Below are positions 15,885 through 25,471 of a DNA stretch of 63,780 nt, piece after piece. Positions within the stretch are counted from its first letter, which is position 1. Every line of letters begins with the position of its first letter. Source of the stretch: Ignavibacteriota bacterium. Lineage in GTDB: Bacteria > Bacteroidota > Ignavibacteria > UBA10030 > BY39. The notes under the pieces are model-generated. The model was not told where the DNA came from, made no database searches, and worked only from the letters and a program-made list of their open reading frames with translations. Both the position numbers and the translations under genes were made by a program. The DNA is taken from NCBI GenBank assembly GCA_003327435.1, contig QOQV01000014.1:1-63780 (forward strand). Reading direction: 5' to 3'.

Positions 15885-18401
15885 ATGAGAATTTTTACAT
15901 TTATATTTTTAACGATCGTTTTTGTATCAACCGCTTTAAGTGGAATTTATGGAGTTTTAGAAGGTTATGTGAAAGATAAAGAAACCGGAGAAGCCCTAAT
16001 TGGTGTAAATGTAATACTTGTTGGAACTAGTATGGGCACAGTTACAGATGCCAGCGGATATTATCAAATTTCTAATGTTAAAGCCGGTACATATGATATA
16101 CAATTTTCGATTATTGGTTATAAAACTACAGTACAGAAAGGTGTGACAGTTGCACCGGATCTTCGCACAAAAATAAATGTTGCACTTACACCTACAGATA
16201 TTCAATTGAACGAAATAGAAATTATTGCTGAACGCCCATTGATACAGAGAGATGTTACAGCAACTACTTATAGCGTTGGAAGTATACGACTTGAAAGATT
16301 GCCGGTCACATCTGTGCAGGAAGTGTTGGGTCTTCAACCAGGTGTTACACTTGACGGACATGTAAGGGGTGGAAAGACAACAGAAGTTGTTTACTTGGTT
16401 GATGGATTACCAATACAGGATGTAATTGGTGGTGGTGCTGGAGCAGAACTTCCTAAAAGTGCTATAACGGAAATGACAATACAAACAGGTGGTTTCGATG
16501 CAGAATACGGTAACGCACTCTCTGGTATTGTTAATATTATCACCAAAACAAGTACTGATAAGCATAGATTTTTAACCAGAATTGATAAAGATAATTGGTT
16601 AGGTGGTAAACAGGTGAGCAAACAAACAGATATTGAACTATCGGCAAGTGGTCCGATTAATTCATCGCTTGGATATTTTACTGCCTTTAATTTATATCTT
16701 ACAGATACACGCTGGTGGCAGGATTTTCAATACTTCTTCAACTATCCGATTCAACGAGAACTATCCAATTTTACAAAATTTGATTATAATTTTGGAAATG
16801 GTAAAAGGTTAAGTTTATCCGGACTTTTTTCTTTTAAGCGATGGAGAGATTATGAGTTTAGCTGGCGATTTAATCTGGATGGGTTACCACCACGCTCGAG
16901 AGATGCTTTCCGAATTACATCTGCATGGAATCACTCGATATCTGAAAAAACATTTTATAATGTAACAATGAGTTTCTATAACTTGAACCAAAAGATTAAT
17001 GAAGGACCAAAAAACAAGATTGATACAACAATTTATCAGTATGATTTCTATCTGCAATATATAATAGATGGCAACAGAGCCTGGTGGGTCGATTCCAGAC
17101 AGAATATTTATACCTTGAAAGCCGATATTACCAGTCAAATTATGAAAAGTCATCTATTGAAAGCTGGGTTTGAATTCAACCAATATTTTATTTTCTCTGA
17201 TATCTTGAAATATGAACCAAGAAAAACTTATTTTGGTAAACCAATTCCTGGTGAACCTCAATTAAATTTTACTTCAAACTATAAATACTACCCAAGAAGT
17301 GGAAGTGCATACATTCAGGACAAATTTGATGAAGAGGGCCTGACTCTGAATTTAGGTGGTAGGTTTGATTTTTTGGATCCAGCAGCCGAAAGACCAGCCA
17401 TAGAATATATTCCTATTGGCGAAGACGAGTTTTTACAACAGGTAACTGGCTATGTTAAATCTAAATTTAAATATTCAATCAGTCCCAGAATAGGTATCTC
17501 TGCACCGATAGATGTTAATGGATATATATTTATAAATTATGGTGAATATTTCCAATTTCCACTGTTTGATTACCTGTATGCTGGATTAAATAATGTTACA
17601 CTTGCAAAGGGTGCAAAAGCATTAATTGGCAACCCTGATTTACTTCCCGAGAAAACCAAAGCCTGGGAAATAAGTGTAAAATATATTTTTGCCCAAAATT
17701 TCGTTGCGAGTGTAACTTACTTTAACAAAACAACTACAAACCAAATAGATACAAAAACACTCGTTCCTACAAATAGCCGAATTGCTGGAGATTATGGTTT
17801 TGCTGAGTATGTAAACAATCCATATGGCGAATCAAATGGGTTTGAATTTACTCTTTCGAGAGAACATGGTGCTTGGGTTAACGGCTCAATATCCTATACT
17901 TTTATGATTGCTCAGGGATTAAGTGAATATGCTGATCAAAGTTTGAATTATGCTCAATGGGGTTTTGCACTTTATCCCAAACCATTTTATTTAAGCTGGG
18001 ATCAAAGACACACAATTAAAGGAAACATTGAGTTAAGTACACCTGATGAAACAAACATCAATATTTTATTTCAATACAATACACCACGACCATATACATA
18101 TTATCCCACTTCAGATGGATTTAATCCACCTGTTTCTGAAAGAGGTATAATTTTACCATTTATACCAAATAATGCACGTATGAAAGATTATCTGAATATA
18201 GATTTTAAAGCTTCAAAAAAATTCATTTTCAATTTTTTAAAAAATGTTACATTTTACTTATATGCTGACATAAGAAATGTTTTAAATACTAAAAATGTCA
18301 GATGGATGGATTCCAATGGCCGCATTGGTGGAGAGCTTGGAGATCCATCAGCTTATTACAATCCTCGTCGTACAAGAGTTGGACTTCGTGCCGAATTTTA
18401 A
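15885..18401 (+). CDS. TonB-dependent receptor with carboxypeptidase-like domain
   Basis: Outer-membrane active transporter. A signal peptide (about 1-19) precedes a CarboxypepD-reg-like domain (about 22-110), then the plug (about 125-225, with VYLVDGLPIQDVIGGG and GFDAEYGNALSGIVNIITK) and a 22-strand-type barrel ending in the aromatic RAEF. At 838 residues it is a mid-size receptor. No SusD gene follows; instead two related small lipoproteins lie immediately downstream (8- and then minus-4-base spacings). The substrate is unknown. It starts 6 bases after lysS. Confidence 0.9.
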   Translation: MRIFTFIFLTIVFVSTALSGIYGVLEGYVKDKETGEALIGVNVILVGTSMGTVTDASGYYQISNVKAGTYDIQFSIIGYKTTVQKGVTVAPDLRTKINVALTPTDIQLNEIEIIAERPLIQRDVTATTYSVGSIRLERLPVTSVQEVLGLQPGVTLDGHVRGGKTTEVVYLVDGLPIQDVIGGGAGAELPKSAITEMTIQTGGFDAEYGNALSGIVNIITKTSTDKHRFLTRIDKDNWLGGKQVSKQTDIELSASGPINSSLGYFTAFNLYLTDTRWWQDFQYFFNYPIQRELSNFTKFDYNFGNGKRLSLSGLFSFKRWRDYEFSWRFNLDGLPPRSRDAFRITSAWNHSISEKTFYNVTMSFYNLNQKINEGPKNKIDTTIYQYDFYLQYIIDGNRAWWVDSRQNIYTLKADITSQIMKSHLLKAGFEFNQYFIFSDILKYEPRKTYFGKPIPGEPQLNFTSNYKYYPRSGSAYIQDKFDEEGLTLNLGGRFDFLDPAAERPAIEYIPIGEDEFLQQVTGYVKSKFKYSISPRIGISAPIDVNGYIFINYGEYFQFPLFDYLYAGLNNVTLAKGAKALIGNPDLLPEKTKAWEISVKYIFAQNFVASVTYFNKTTTNQIDTKTLVPTNSRIAGDYGFAEYVNNPYGESNGFEFTLSREHGAWVNGSISYTFMIAQGLSEYADQSLNYAQWGFALYPKPFYLSWDQRHTIKGNIELSTPDETNINILFQYNTPRPYTYYPTSDGFNPPVSERGIILPFIPNNARMKDYLNIDFKASKKFIFNFLKNVTFYLYADIRNVLNTKNVRWMDSNGRIGGELGDPSAYYNPRRTRVGLRAEF

Positions 18402-18408
18402 AGATATA

Positions 18409-19026
18409 ATGATGAAATATTTAAAATTCATAAGTTTTTTATTTCTATTTGTTATTGGTTGCAATGAAGCTTTACCTCCATACATTAATCCTCCGCAACC
18501 TTTTAGTGCTATAATGTATCACTATCCACCTTATAAGGTTATCGACACATTATTGATATTTGAGGATCACTATTATGAACCTCCCCGAATCAGCTATCTT
18601 GACAGTACAATTCTTTTCCGCATAGGTGCGGTACATCAATATGAAGAAGTTCTTCAAGATGAAGCTAATATAAGTGGGTATTTAGAAATTTATGATGTTG
18701 CACAACCAGAAAGAATTGCTAGGGTACAGATTGATAACCGAAATGCACAAAGTCCATATATATCAAATGGTATTATTACTTTAGCTAAAGGAGATACATT
18801 CTGGTTATCTGTGAGTTGGAATGGTAAATTCCCGAATAAAGTGTTTCCAGTTGATGGAAAAAGGTACAGAGAACTTCCAGGTACGGGAGGTAGCCTTGCT
18901 GATTATGAAATAATTACATTCAAAGCAAAATCCTATATACAACTATTCAGAAAAGTTGGAGGAGTATTTACTAATGAATCAGAATTTAAGGTTGTATTTC
19001 GTGCAATAATGAGGTGGCCACCATGA
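18409..19026 (+). CDS. Lipoprotein, first of a related pair
   Basis: I do not recognise a named family. The start is one of two adjacent ATGs at 18409/18412, just after the receptor stop; upstream in-frame extensions would run into the receptor gene. A hydrophobic N-terminus ends in FVIGCNEALPPY, a clear lipoprotein box. The mature part of about 185 residues is beta-rich. It shares a layout with the next protein: an LP-Y motif after the Cys, a GY-x-I segment in the middle, and a C-terminal K-Y-L-x-K-G-x-x-N-E-x-V pattern ending in WPP. Likely a surface or periplasmic partner of the receptor, by position only. Confidence 0.75.
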   Translation: MMKYLKFISFLFLFVIGCNEALPPYINPPQPFSAIMYHYPPYKVIDTLLIFEDHYYEPPRISYLDSTILFRIGAVHQYEEVLQDEANISGYLEIYDVAQPERIARVQIDNRNAQSPYISNGIITLAKGDTFWLSVSWNGKFPNKVFPVDGKRYRELPGTGGSLADYEIITFKAKSYIQLFRKVGGVFTNESEFKVVFRAIMRWPP

Positions 19027-19643
19027 TGAAAAAAGTAATGACTTTACTTTTATTTTTGGGGTTATCAGTATTTTTTTACTCTTGTGAAGAATCTTTACCA
19101 GAATATAAAGCACCTGAAAATGTCTTAACATCAAGTATTATAGTACCTGCTGATCAATCAAATTATAATTTGCAGATAACTGAGCTATATTCAACATATC
19201 CTCCAAGAGTGATATTTAGTGGTACAAGCACTTTAATGGTTAGATTAAGAGTAAAAAACATTTATGATGATGTAATTGAAGATTCAGCTTTTGTGGGGGG
19301 ATATGTGAAAATACAGGATTTAAACGATGAAGATAATTTTGTAATACAAAATATTAAGTATGCTGATATTAAACCTTTTCCGGGTAAGTTAGGAGAAATC
19401 ATTAGAATCAGACCCAATGAACAATTCGATATAGATGTAGAATGTAAATATGTAAATGAAAATGGATTACACTTATGGAGGAATAAGGAATTTGTTGAAA
19501 GTCCACCAGGGCAATATAGTTACTCACCTATTCCTCTAAAAATAAAAGCGTATCTAAGGTTATATAAAAAATTGGGAATGATTGTCTCAAACGAAATAGT
19601 TATCAATCTATCAGTGAAAGCTTCTGTTTACTGGCCTGGATGA
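19023..19643 (+). CDS. Lipoprotein, second of a related pair
   Basis: Start chosen at the ATG overlapping the previous stop (ATGA, 19023), which gives a clean lipoprotein signal with FFYSCEESLPEY at the cleavage site. The mature part of about 185 residues has no recognised domain. Similarities to the preceding protein (CEESLPEYKAPE versus CNEALPPYINPP; VGGYVKIQDL versus ISGYLEIYDV; AYLRLYKKLGMIVSNE versus SYIQLFRKVGGVFTNE; ending WPG versus WPP) indicate an old tandem duplication. It probably works with the TonB receptor. Confidence 0.75.
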   Translation: MMKKVMTLLLFLGLSVFFYSCEESLPEYKAPENVLTSSIIVPADQSNYNLQITELYSTYPPRVIFSGTSTLMVRLRVKNIYDDVIEDSAFVGGYVKIQDLNDEDNFVIQNIKYADIKPFPGKLGEIIRIRPNEQFDIDVECKYVNENGLHLWRNKEFVESPPGQYSYSPIPLKIKAYLRLYKKLGMIVSNEIVINLSVKASVYWPG

Positions 19644-19647
19644 TAAA

Positions 19648-21696
19648 ATGAAATTAAATCTTATCTTCACCGTTCATAATCACCAACCGATTGGAAATTT
19701 TGATTTTGTTTTTGAAGAAGTTTATCAAAAATCTTATCTTCCTTTTATTGAAGTTCTGGAAAAATTTCCTGATGTAAAAATAACTCAACATTATACCGGC
19801 ATCTTACTTGAGTGGCTTCAAAAAGCTCATCCTGAATTTATTGAAAGAATCAAAAAATTAGTTGAAAATGGTCAAATAGAATTACTTGGTGGTGCTTATT
19901 ACGAAGCAATCCTCTCAATTATTCCTCCAGATGATCGAATACTCCAGCTTAAAAAACTTTCTGAGTTTATTGAAAAATTATTTAATTTTAAACCTCAGGG
20001 TATGTGGCTTGCTGAAAGAGTCTGGGAGCAACAAATTGTAAAAGAAATAACCCAGGCAGATTTAAAATTTCTACCTATCGACGAAGCCCACTTTTTCTAT
20101 TCCGGTTTTAAAGAAAATGAACTTTTTGGTTATTATATCACAGAAGAGCAGGGATTCCCACTTTATATCTTCCCTGGTAGTAAAAAACTTAGATACACAA
20201 TACCATTTGCTACAGTGGATGAAAATATAGAATGGCTCAAATCGCTAAGGAGTGAAGAAGGCAATCTCGTCGTTTTTGCCGATGATGGTGAAAAGTTTGG
20301 TTCCTGGCCTGGAACTTTTGAGCATGTTTTTAAAAACAAATGGCTTGAAACTTTTTTTTCAAAACTATTGGAAAACAAAGAATGGCTCGAAACAATACAT
20401 TTTTCGGATGCAATAAAAAAATTTAAACCTAAAGGAATCGCATATCTACCAACAGCTTCTTATCCAGAAATGTTAAAGTGGGTTTTAAAGCCGGATGTAT
20501 CCGAAGAATTTGATAATTTTGAAAGTAAAATCCTGAATTCCGAGCTGGCTCAATATTCGTCTTTCGTTCGTTCTGGTTACTGGAGAAATTTTTTTGCTAA
20601 ATATCCAGAAGCTAACTGGATACATAAAAGAATGTTAAGAGTTTCAAAAAAGGTAAACGAAAGCATTTCATCTCAAAAAGAAACTGCTCAGAATTATTTG
20701 CTTGCAGCTCAATGTAACGATGCGTACTGGCATGGAGTGTTTGGTGGACTTTATCTGCCAAATCTCAGATTTCCGATTTATCAAAATCTTATAAAAGCTG
20801 AATCAATACTCCAAAACACACAACTATACCAGATTTTAGATTTTGATTGCGATGGGAAAAATGAAATTATTGTGGAGAACCAATTCTATAATCTGTACAT
20901 TAAACCAGATAAAGGTGGAGCAATTTATGAAATGGATTATAAACCAGTCGGGATTAATTTTCTTGATATAATTAATCGTAAAGAAGAAACTTCTCATAAA
21001 AAATTGTTGAAGAAAATTAAATCTAATCTGGCTACTCCTGATGAGATTGAACTTTCAAAATCTCTGATTTATGATTTATATCAACATGGTAGTTTAATTG
21101 ATCATTTTTTTGAGCAAAGTACAAATCCTGACAATATTTATAATGCTTCTCAAAAAGAACTGGGGAATTTTCTTAATGAAGAATATGACTATAAAGTTAA
21201 TTTAAAAGAAAATCTAATTTTAATTCAACTTTGTAAGGAAGGTTTTATTGATAATAAGAAAATTAAACTTACAAAGACAATTGTAACCTCTAATGACTCC
21301 TCAACTCTGATGTTTAAGTATAAATTTGAAAACTTGCAAAACACTGCTGTCAATTTAAAATTTGGAGTTGAATTTGTGTTTAATTTACTCGCAGGTGATT
21401 CACCAGATCGTTATTATTTAGCTGATGGAGTGAATATTAACGACCATAGGTTGGTAAGTATTGGTGTCTTGCAAAATATTCGAAAACTGAGCATTGTGGA
21501 TGAGTGGTTAAAATTAAGGATTGATATTGAGGCTGAGAATGCATTTGAGTTCTGGCGCTTACCAATTGAGACGATTTCAATTTCAGAATCGGGTTATGAA
21601 AAATTGTATCAGGGTTCTATTGTAATACCTATATGGGACATAACTTTAAAAGATAAATGGGAAACAACCATTTTACAAAAGATCAAAACAATTTAA
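19648..21696 (+). CDS. Glycoside hydrolase family 57 (4-alpha-glucanotransferase/amylase type)
   Basis: GH57 enzyme acting on alpha-1,4-glucans. The N-terminal catalytic barrel starts at LIFTVHNHQPIGN; the nucleophile is E123 in GMWLAERVWE and the general acid Asp lies in VVFADDGEKFGSWP (about 208-221), both matching the Thermococcus 4-alpha-glucanotransferase. DUF1925/1926-like C-terminal beta domains fill about 300-682. There is no signal peptide, so it is cytosolic, fitting glycogen or maltodextrin turnover rather than digestion outside the cell. It starts 4 bases after the lipoprotein gene. Confidence 0.9.
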   Translation: MKLNLIFTVHNHQPIGNFDFVFEEVYQKSYLPFIEVLEKFPDVKITQHYTGILLEWLQKAHPEFIERIKKLVENGQIELLGGAYYEAILSIIPPDDRILQLKKLSEFIEKLFNFKPQGMWLAERVWEQQIVKEITQADLKFLPIDEAHFFYSGFKENELFGYYITEEQGFPLYIFPGSKKLRYTIPFATVDENIEWLKSLRSEEGNLVVFADDGEKFGSWPGTFEHVFKNKWLETFFSKLLENKEWLETIHFSDAIKKFKPKGIAYLPTASYPEMLKWVLKPDVSEEFDNFESKILNSELAQYSSFVRSGYWRNFFAKYPEANWIHKRMLRVSKKVNESISSQKETAQNYLLAAQCNDAYWHGVFGGLYLPNLRFPIYQNLIKAESILQNTQLYQILDFDCDGKNEIIVENQFYNLYIKPDKGGAIYEMDYKPVGINFLDIINRKEETSHKKLLKKIKSNLATPDEIELSKSLIYDLYQHGSLIDHFFEQSTNPDNIYNASQKELGNFLNEEYDYKVNLKENLILIQLCKEGFIDNKKIKLTKTIVTSNDSSTLMFKYKFENLQNTAVNLKFGVEFVFNLLAGDSPDRYYLADGVNINDHRLVSIGVLQNIRKLSIVDEWLKLRIDIEAENAFEFWRLPIETISISESGYEKLYQGSIVIPIWDITLKDKWETTILQKIKTI

Positions 21697-22430
21697 ATAT
21701 TAATAAGAAAATTAGTGTAATAATTCCTGCATATCAGGAGGAAAAATTAATTATTAATATTTTAAAACAATTTGATGATAACCTAAAAGCTAAATTTCTC
21801 ATTGAACTAATTGTTAGTGATGGTGGATCCACTGACGAAACTGTACAAATAGCAAAAAAGTATGCTGATACTGTTATCGAAAATAGCTCTAAACTCAAAC
21901 AAAATATTTCAATTGGTAGAAACATCGGTGCTGCAAATGCTAAAGGGGATATTTTAATTTTTTTGAATGCTGATACGATGGTTCCAAATATTGAAAACTT
22001 TTTGAGTGAAATAAGTAGAGAAATGATAAATAAAGAAATAGTGGGCATAACCTGCCCTGTTTATGTTTATCCGCATGAAGAAACTATAAAAGATAAAATA
22101 TTTCACTTTATTCTGAACATTTATTTTTATACTCTAAATTTAGTTGGTCTTGGTATGGGAAGAGGTGAATGCCAGGTGGTTCGAAGAGAATCTTTCATTA
22201 AAATCGGTGGATATAACGAAAATATTGCTGCTGGTGAGGATTTTGAAATGTTCAAAAGATTACGCAGATTAGGTAAAATAAAATTTTTATGGAAGCATCG
22301 TGTTTATGAATCACCACGCAGATACAGAAAATACGGTTACATAAGAGTAATCATCACTTGGTTATTAAATGCTATCTCAGTTTTAATATTTAAGAAATCA
22401 CTCCAGAATGAATGGAAACCAATAAGATAA
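21657..22430 (+). CDS. Glycosyltransferase family 2
   Basis: GT-A-fold transferase. VIIPAYQEEKLI opens the nucleotide-binding domain (about residue 20), IVSDGGSTDET follows, and the DXD-like metal site is LNADTMV near residue 105. GGYNENIAAGEDFEMFKRLR holds the acceptor-side ED motif. Hydrophobic stretches near 150-165 and 225-240 suggest membrane association. The first ATG overlaps the GH57 gene by 40 bases; no later ATG, GTG or TTG precedes the core. Donor and acceptor are unknown. Confidence 0.85.
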   Translation: MGNNHFTKDQNNLNINKKISVIIPAYQEEKLIINILKQFDDNLKAKFLIELIVSDGGSTDETVQIAKKYADTVIENSSKLKQNISIGRNIGAANAKGDILIFLNADTMVPNIENFLSEISREMINKEIVGITCPVYVYPHEETIKDKIFHFILNIYFYTLNLVGLGMGRGECQVVRRESFIKIGGYNENIAAGEDFEMFKRLRRLGKIKFLWKHRVYESPRRYRKYGYIRVIITWLLNAISVLIFKKSLQNEWKPIR

Positions 22431-22495
22431 AATTTGATTTTAATAACTTTTTTAAATATACTAAAAGTGTGTTAACAAATGTAAAAGGATTTTTT

Positions 22496-24106
22496 ATGAT
22501 TAAGCGTTTTTCAATAGGAACAGTAATAATTTTGATGATATTAGCCATTTTTTTAGGATTTCAACTAAATTCGGTTATCTCAGGCGATAATATCTATATT
22601 CAATTTAATAAATTTAAAGATGTTCTTAGTTTAACAGAGAAGTATTATGTAGATGAAGTTAATACTAAAGACCTGGTGGAAGGTGCTATTACTGGTTTAC
22701 TTTCGAAACTTGATCCTCATTCAGTTTATATACCAGCTTCACAACTACAGCGTGTTGAAGAAGAATTTAAAGGTAGCTTTGAAGGAATAGGCATCGAGTT
22801 CGATGTATTGAATGATACGTTGCTTGTGGTATCACCAATAGTTGGTGGACCGAGTGAAGCACTTGGTATATTGGCAGGAGATAAAATTGTAAAAATCAAT
22901 GATACCTCAGCAATAGGAATAAAACGCGAGGATGTACCTAAAAAACTCAGGGGTCCGAAAGGAACAAAAGTTAAGGTAACAATACTTAGAGCTGGGATTA
23001 AAGAGCCACTTGAATTTGAAATTATTCGAGATAAAATTCCGCTTTATAGCGTAGATGTCGCATATATGGTTGATGATGAAATTGGATATGTAAGTGTCAA
23101 TAGATTTTCTGCTACAACGAGAGATGAGTTTGTAGAAGCCCTCAGGAAATTAAAAGCAAGTGGTATGAAAAAATTAATACTTGATTTGCGTAATAATCCA
23201 GGTGGCTTCCTTGAGCAAGCTTACCATATGGCGGATTTATTGCTACCTGCTGGCAAGAAAATTGTCTATACAAAGGCACGCAGGCCAGAATTTAATGAAG
23301 AGTACATTTCGAGAGGTTTCACTGAATTTCAGGATATTCCGCTTATAGTTTTAATTAACCACGGTTCAGCTTCAGCAAGTGAAATTGTCTCAGGTGCGAT
23401 TCAAGACTGGGATAGAGGCCTCATTGTTGGAGAGACATCCTTCGGTAAAGGACTTGTTCAAAGACAATTTGAACTTCCTGATAGTTCAGCATTTCGATTA
23501 ACAATAGCTCGGTATTATACACCTTCAGGTAGATTAATTCAGAAACCATTTGGTAAAGATTTATCAGAGTACAGGAAAAGAGTAGAGGATTTTGATGAAG
23601 AAGAAATCGAAAATATAGACCATAAAATCGAAGGAGATACAACCAGACCTAAATATTACACAGCAAAAGGTAGAACTGTTTATGGAGGAGGTGGAATAAC
23701 TCCGGATTATATTGTTAAATCAGATAAGTTAACCAATTATGTAGCTCAACTTCGCGCAAAAGCTGTGTTCCTGGAATTTGCTAAAAATTTCTTTGACAGG
23801 GAAGGCGTTAGTTTCCGAGACTATTATGGTAAAGATATTAAAAAATTCTTAAAAGAATTTAACATTACTGAAAATATGGTTCAGGAAATAATTGAAATTG
23901 GTAAGAAAAAAGGTATAGAATTTAACCAGGATGAATATACAAAAGATTTGAGATACATAAAAGCATATGCAAAAGCTCAAATTGGTAGAAACATTTTCGG
24001 GAACGAAGGTGCATATTCAGTTATACAACAGGAAGATGAACAATTTAAAAAAGCCATCACACTTTTCCCTGAAGCTGCAAAAATCGCCAACTTAAGTGTT
24101 AAATAA
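22496..24106 (+). CDS. C-terminal processing peptidase (S41)
   Basis: Periplasmic CtpA-type serine protease. It has one N-terminal membrane or signal segment, a PDZ domain (about 85-165 of this start) and the S41 catalytic core. The catalytic Ser is in NHGSASASEIVSGAIQD and the Lys in GETSFGKGLVQ. The start is taken at 22496, where AAAGGA lies 7 bases upstream and the signal sequence begins directly; an in-frame ATG at 22412 would add 28 charged residues and overlap the previous gene by 19 bases. A charged C-terminal region of about 200 residues follows the core. Confidence 0.88.
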   Translation: MIKRFSIGTVIILMILAIFLGFQLNSVISGDNIYIQFNKFKDVLSLTEKYYVDEVNTKDLVEGAITGLLSKLDPHSVYIPASQLQRVEEEFKGSFEGIGIEFDVLNDTLLVVSPIVGGPSEALGILAGDKIVKINDTSAIGIKREDVPKKLRGPKGTKVKVTILRAGIKEPLEFEIIRDKIPLYSVDVAYMVDDEIGYVSVNRFSATTRDEFVEALRKLKASGMKKLILDLRNNPGGFLEQAYHMADLLLPAGKKIVYTKARRPEFNEEYISRGFTEFQDIPLIVLINHGSASASEIVSGAIQDWDRGLIVGETSFGKGLVQRQFELPDSSAFRLTIARYYTPSGRLIQKPFGKDLSEYRKRVEDFDEEEIENIDHKIEGDTTRPKYYTAKGRTVYGGGGITPDYIVKSDKLTNYVAQLRAKAVFLEFAKNFFDREGVSFRDYYGKDIKKFLKEFNITENMVQEIIEIGKKKGIEFNQDEYTKDLRYIKAYAKAQIGRNIFGNEGAYSVIQQEDEQFKKAITLFPEAAKIANLSVK

Positions 24107-24124
24107 TGTGAATATCTTTATCGT

Positions 24125-24952
24125 ATGAAACAGTTACTTTTATGCAGCATTCTTATATTTACTTTGAACTGCCATTCTGATACACTTTTGAGAGATAAGA
24201 AAAATAATTTTATAAACACAAAGCCAGAAAATGTTGAGTTTGAAGTTGGTGAAGAGTTAGTTTATAATGTAAGCTATCTTTTCTTAAATCTTGGGGAAAT
24301 AAAAATAAAAGTAATTGATAAAATTGTAGAACCAGATAGAACTGTTTATAAGACAATAGCATACATAGATAGTTATAGGGGAATACCATTTGTAAGCTTA
24401 CATGAAGTATATGAAAGTATCTTTGACCAGAAATTATATTCGTATTGGTTCAGAGAGCTTATTAAATCTGGTTCGAACATAGATTTTATCACATTCAATT
24501 ATGATTATCCCAATAAAAGAGTTATTTTTGAAAGTGGAGATTTTTTAAAAAATATCGTTAAGGAAAAAGACACTCTTCAGATAGATACATTATCTCAGGA
24601 TGGTTTGTCTCTTTTCTTTTTAGCAAGAGCTTATTTATTTTCGAATGATACTATTATAGCACCGACTATTATGATAGGTAAAAAAGGTAGTGCAGTGATT
24701 AATTTTTATGGGCAGCGAAAAAGCGTAAAGATTAAATCCATTGACTATCCTGTTGATGTGGTCGAGTTTAGTGGTAACGCAAATTTTGTTGGTGTATATG
24801 GCTTTACAGGTGGGTTTGAAGGATGGTTCAGCAACGATGAAGCAAGAGTTCCAATTATGGCAAAATTGAAAGTTCTTATTGGCAAGGTCAAAGTTGAATT
24901 GACACAATGGAAGAAAAAAAATTGGATTCCTCCAAGATATAAGGAAAATTAA
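24125..24952 (+). CDS. DUF3108 domain protein
   Basis: Secreted protein of the DUF3108 family, whose role is not established. The N-terminus MKQLLLCSILIFTLNCHSD is a signal peptide, perhaps of lipoprotein type (Cys16, with an unusual Asn before it). The core starts at FEVGEELVYNVSYLFLNLGEIKI, typical of the family, and is beta-rich to the end; the tail (KVKVELTQWKKKNWIPPRYKEN) is basic. It starts 18 bases after ctpA and 3 bases before the next gene. Confidence 0.8.
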   Translation: MKQLLLCSILIFTLNCHSDTLLRDKKNNFINTKPENVEFEVGEELVYNVSYLFLNLGEIKIKVIDKIVEPDRTVYKTIAYIDSYRGIPFVSLHEVYESIFDQKLYSYWFRELIKSGSNIDFITFNYDYPNKRVIFESGDFLKNIVKEKDTLQIDTLSQDGLSLFFLARAYLFSNDTIIAPTIMIGKKGSAVINFYGQRKSVKIKSIDYPVDVVEFSGNANFVGVYGFTGGFEGWFSNDEARVPIMAKLKVLIGKVKVELTQWKKKNWIPPRYKEN

Positions 24953-24955
24953 CAT

Positions 24956-25462
24956 ATGATTCATGATTACCAGAATAAATCTCCCAAATTAAATTCCCCT
25001 GCATTTATTGCACAAAGTGCTGAGATAATTGGAGATGTGATAATCGAAAAAGATGCAAGTGTTTGGTATAATACAACTTTAAGAGGAGATATAAATCAGA
25101 TTTATATTGGCAGGACAACAAATATTCAGGATAATGCGGTAGTACATGTGACTGAGCAAAATCCAACAATAATCGATGAAGGAGTAACAGTTGGACACAG
25201 TGCAATTGTTCATGCTTGCAAAGTAGGCAAATACTCACTAATTGGAATGGGAGCCTGTATTCTTGATGGTTCTGTTATCGGTGAATATGTTCTAATTGCA
25301 GCTGGCTCAGTCGTACTTCCCAATTCTAATATACCAGATGGAGTTCTTGTAGCTGGAATACCAGGTAAAATAATACGCCAGTTAAAAGATGAAGAAAAGC
25401 TTATGCTCGAAAAATCTGCAAGTGATTATTTGGTATATGCAAAAAGTCATTTTAAAAAATAA
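24956..25462 (+). CDS. Gamma carbonic anhydrase family protein
   Basis: Left-handed beta-helix protein of the YrdA/CaiE gamma-carbonic anhydrase type, with hexapeptide repeats from about residue 15 to 140. Candidate zinc ligands are the three His in VVHVTE and GHSAIVHAC. Its 168 residues match the family. Many members are annotated by fold only, so carbonic anhydrase activity is an inference. It follows the DUF3108 gene by 3 bases. Confidence 0.88.
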   Translation: MIHDYQNKSPKLNSPAFIAQSAEIIGDVIIEKDASVWYNTTLRGDINQIYIGRTTNIQDNAVVHVTEQNPTIIDEGVTVGHSAIVHACKVGKYSLIGMGACILDGSVIGEYVLIAAGSVVLPNSNIPDGVLVAGIPGKIIRQLKDEEKLMLEKSASDYLVYAKSHFKK

Positions 25463-25471
25463 GGATGATTT

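Noticed and set aside
18295-18408. Longer start of the first lipoprotein inside the TonB receptor gene
   Set aside because: It would overlap the receptor by over 100 bases and bury the lipoprotein signal, which starts cleanly at 18409.
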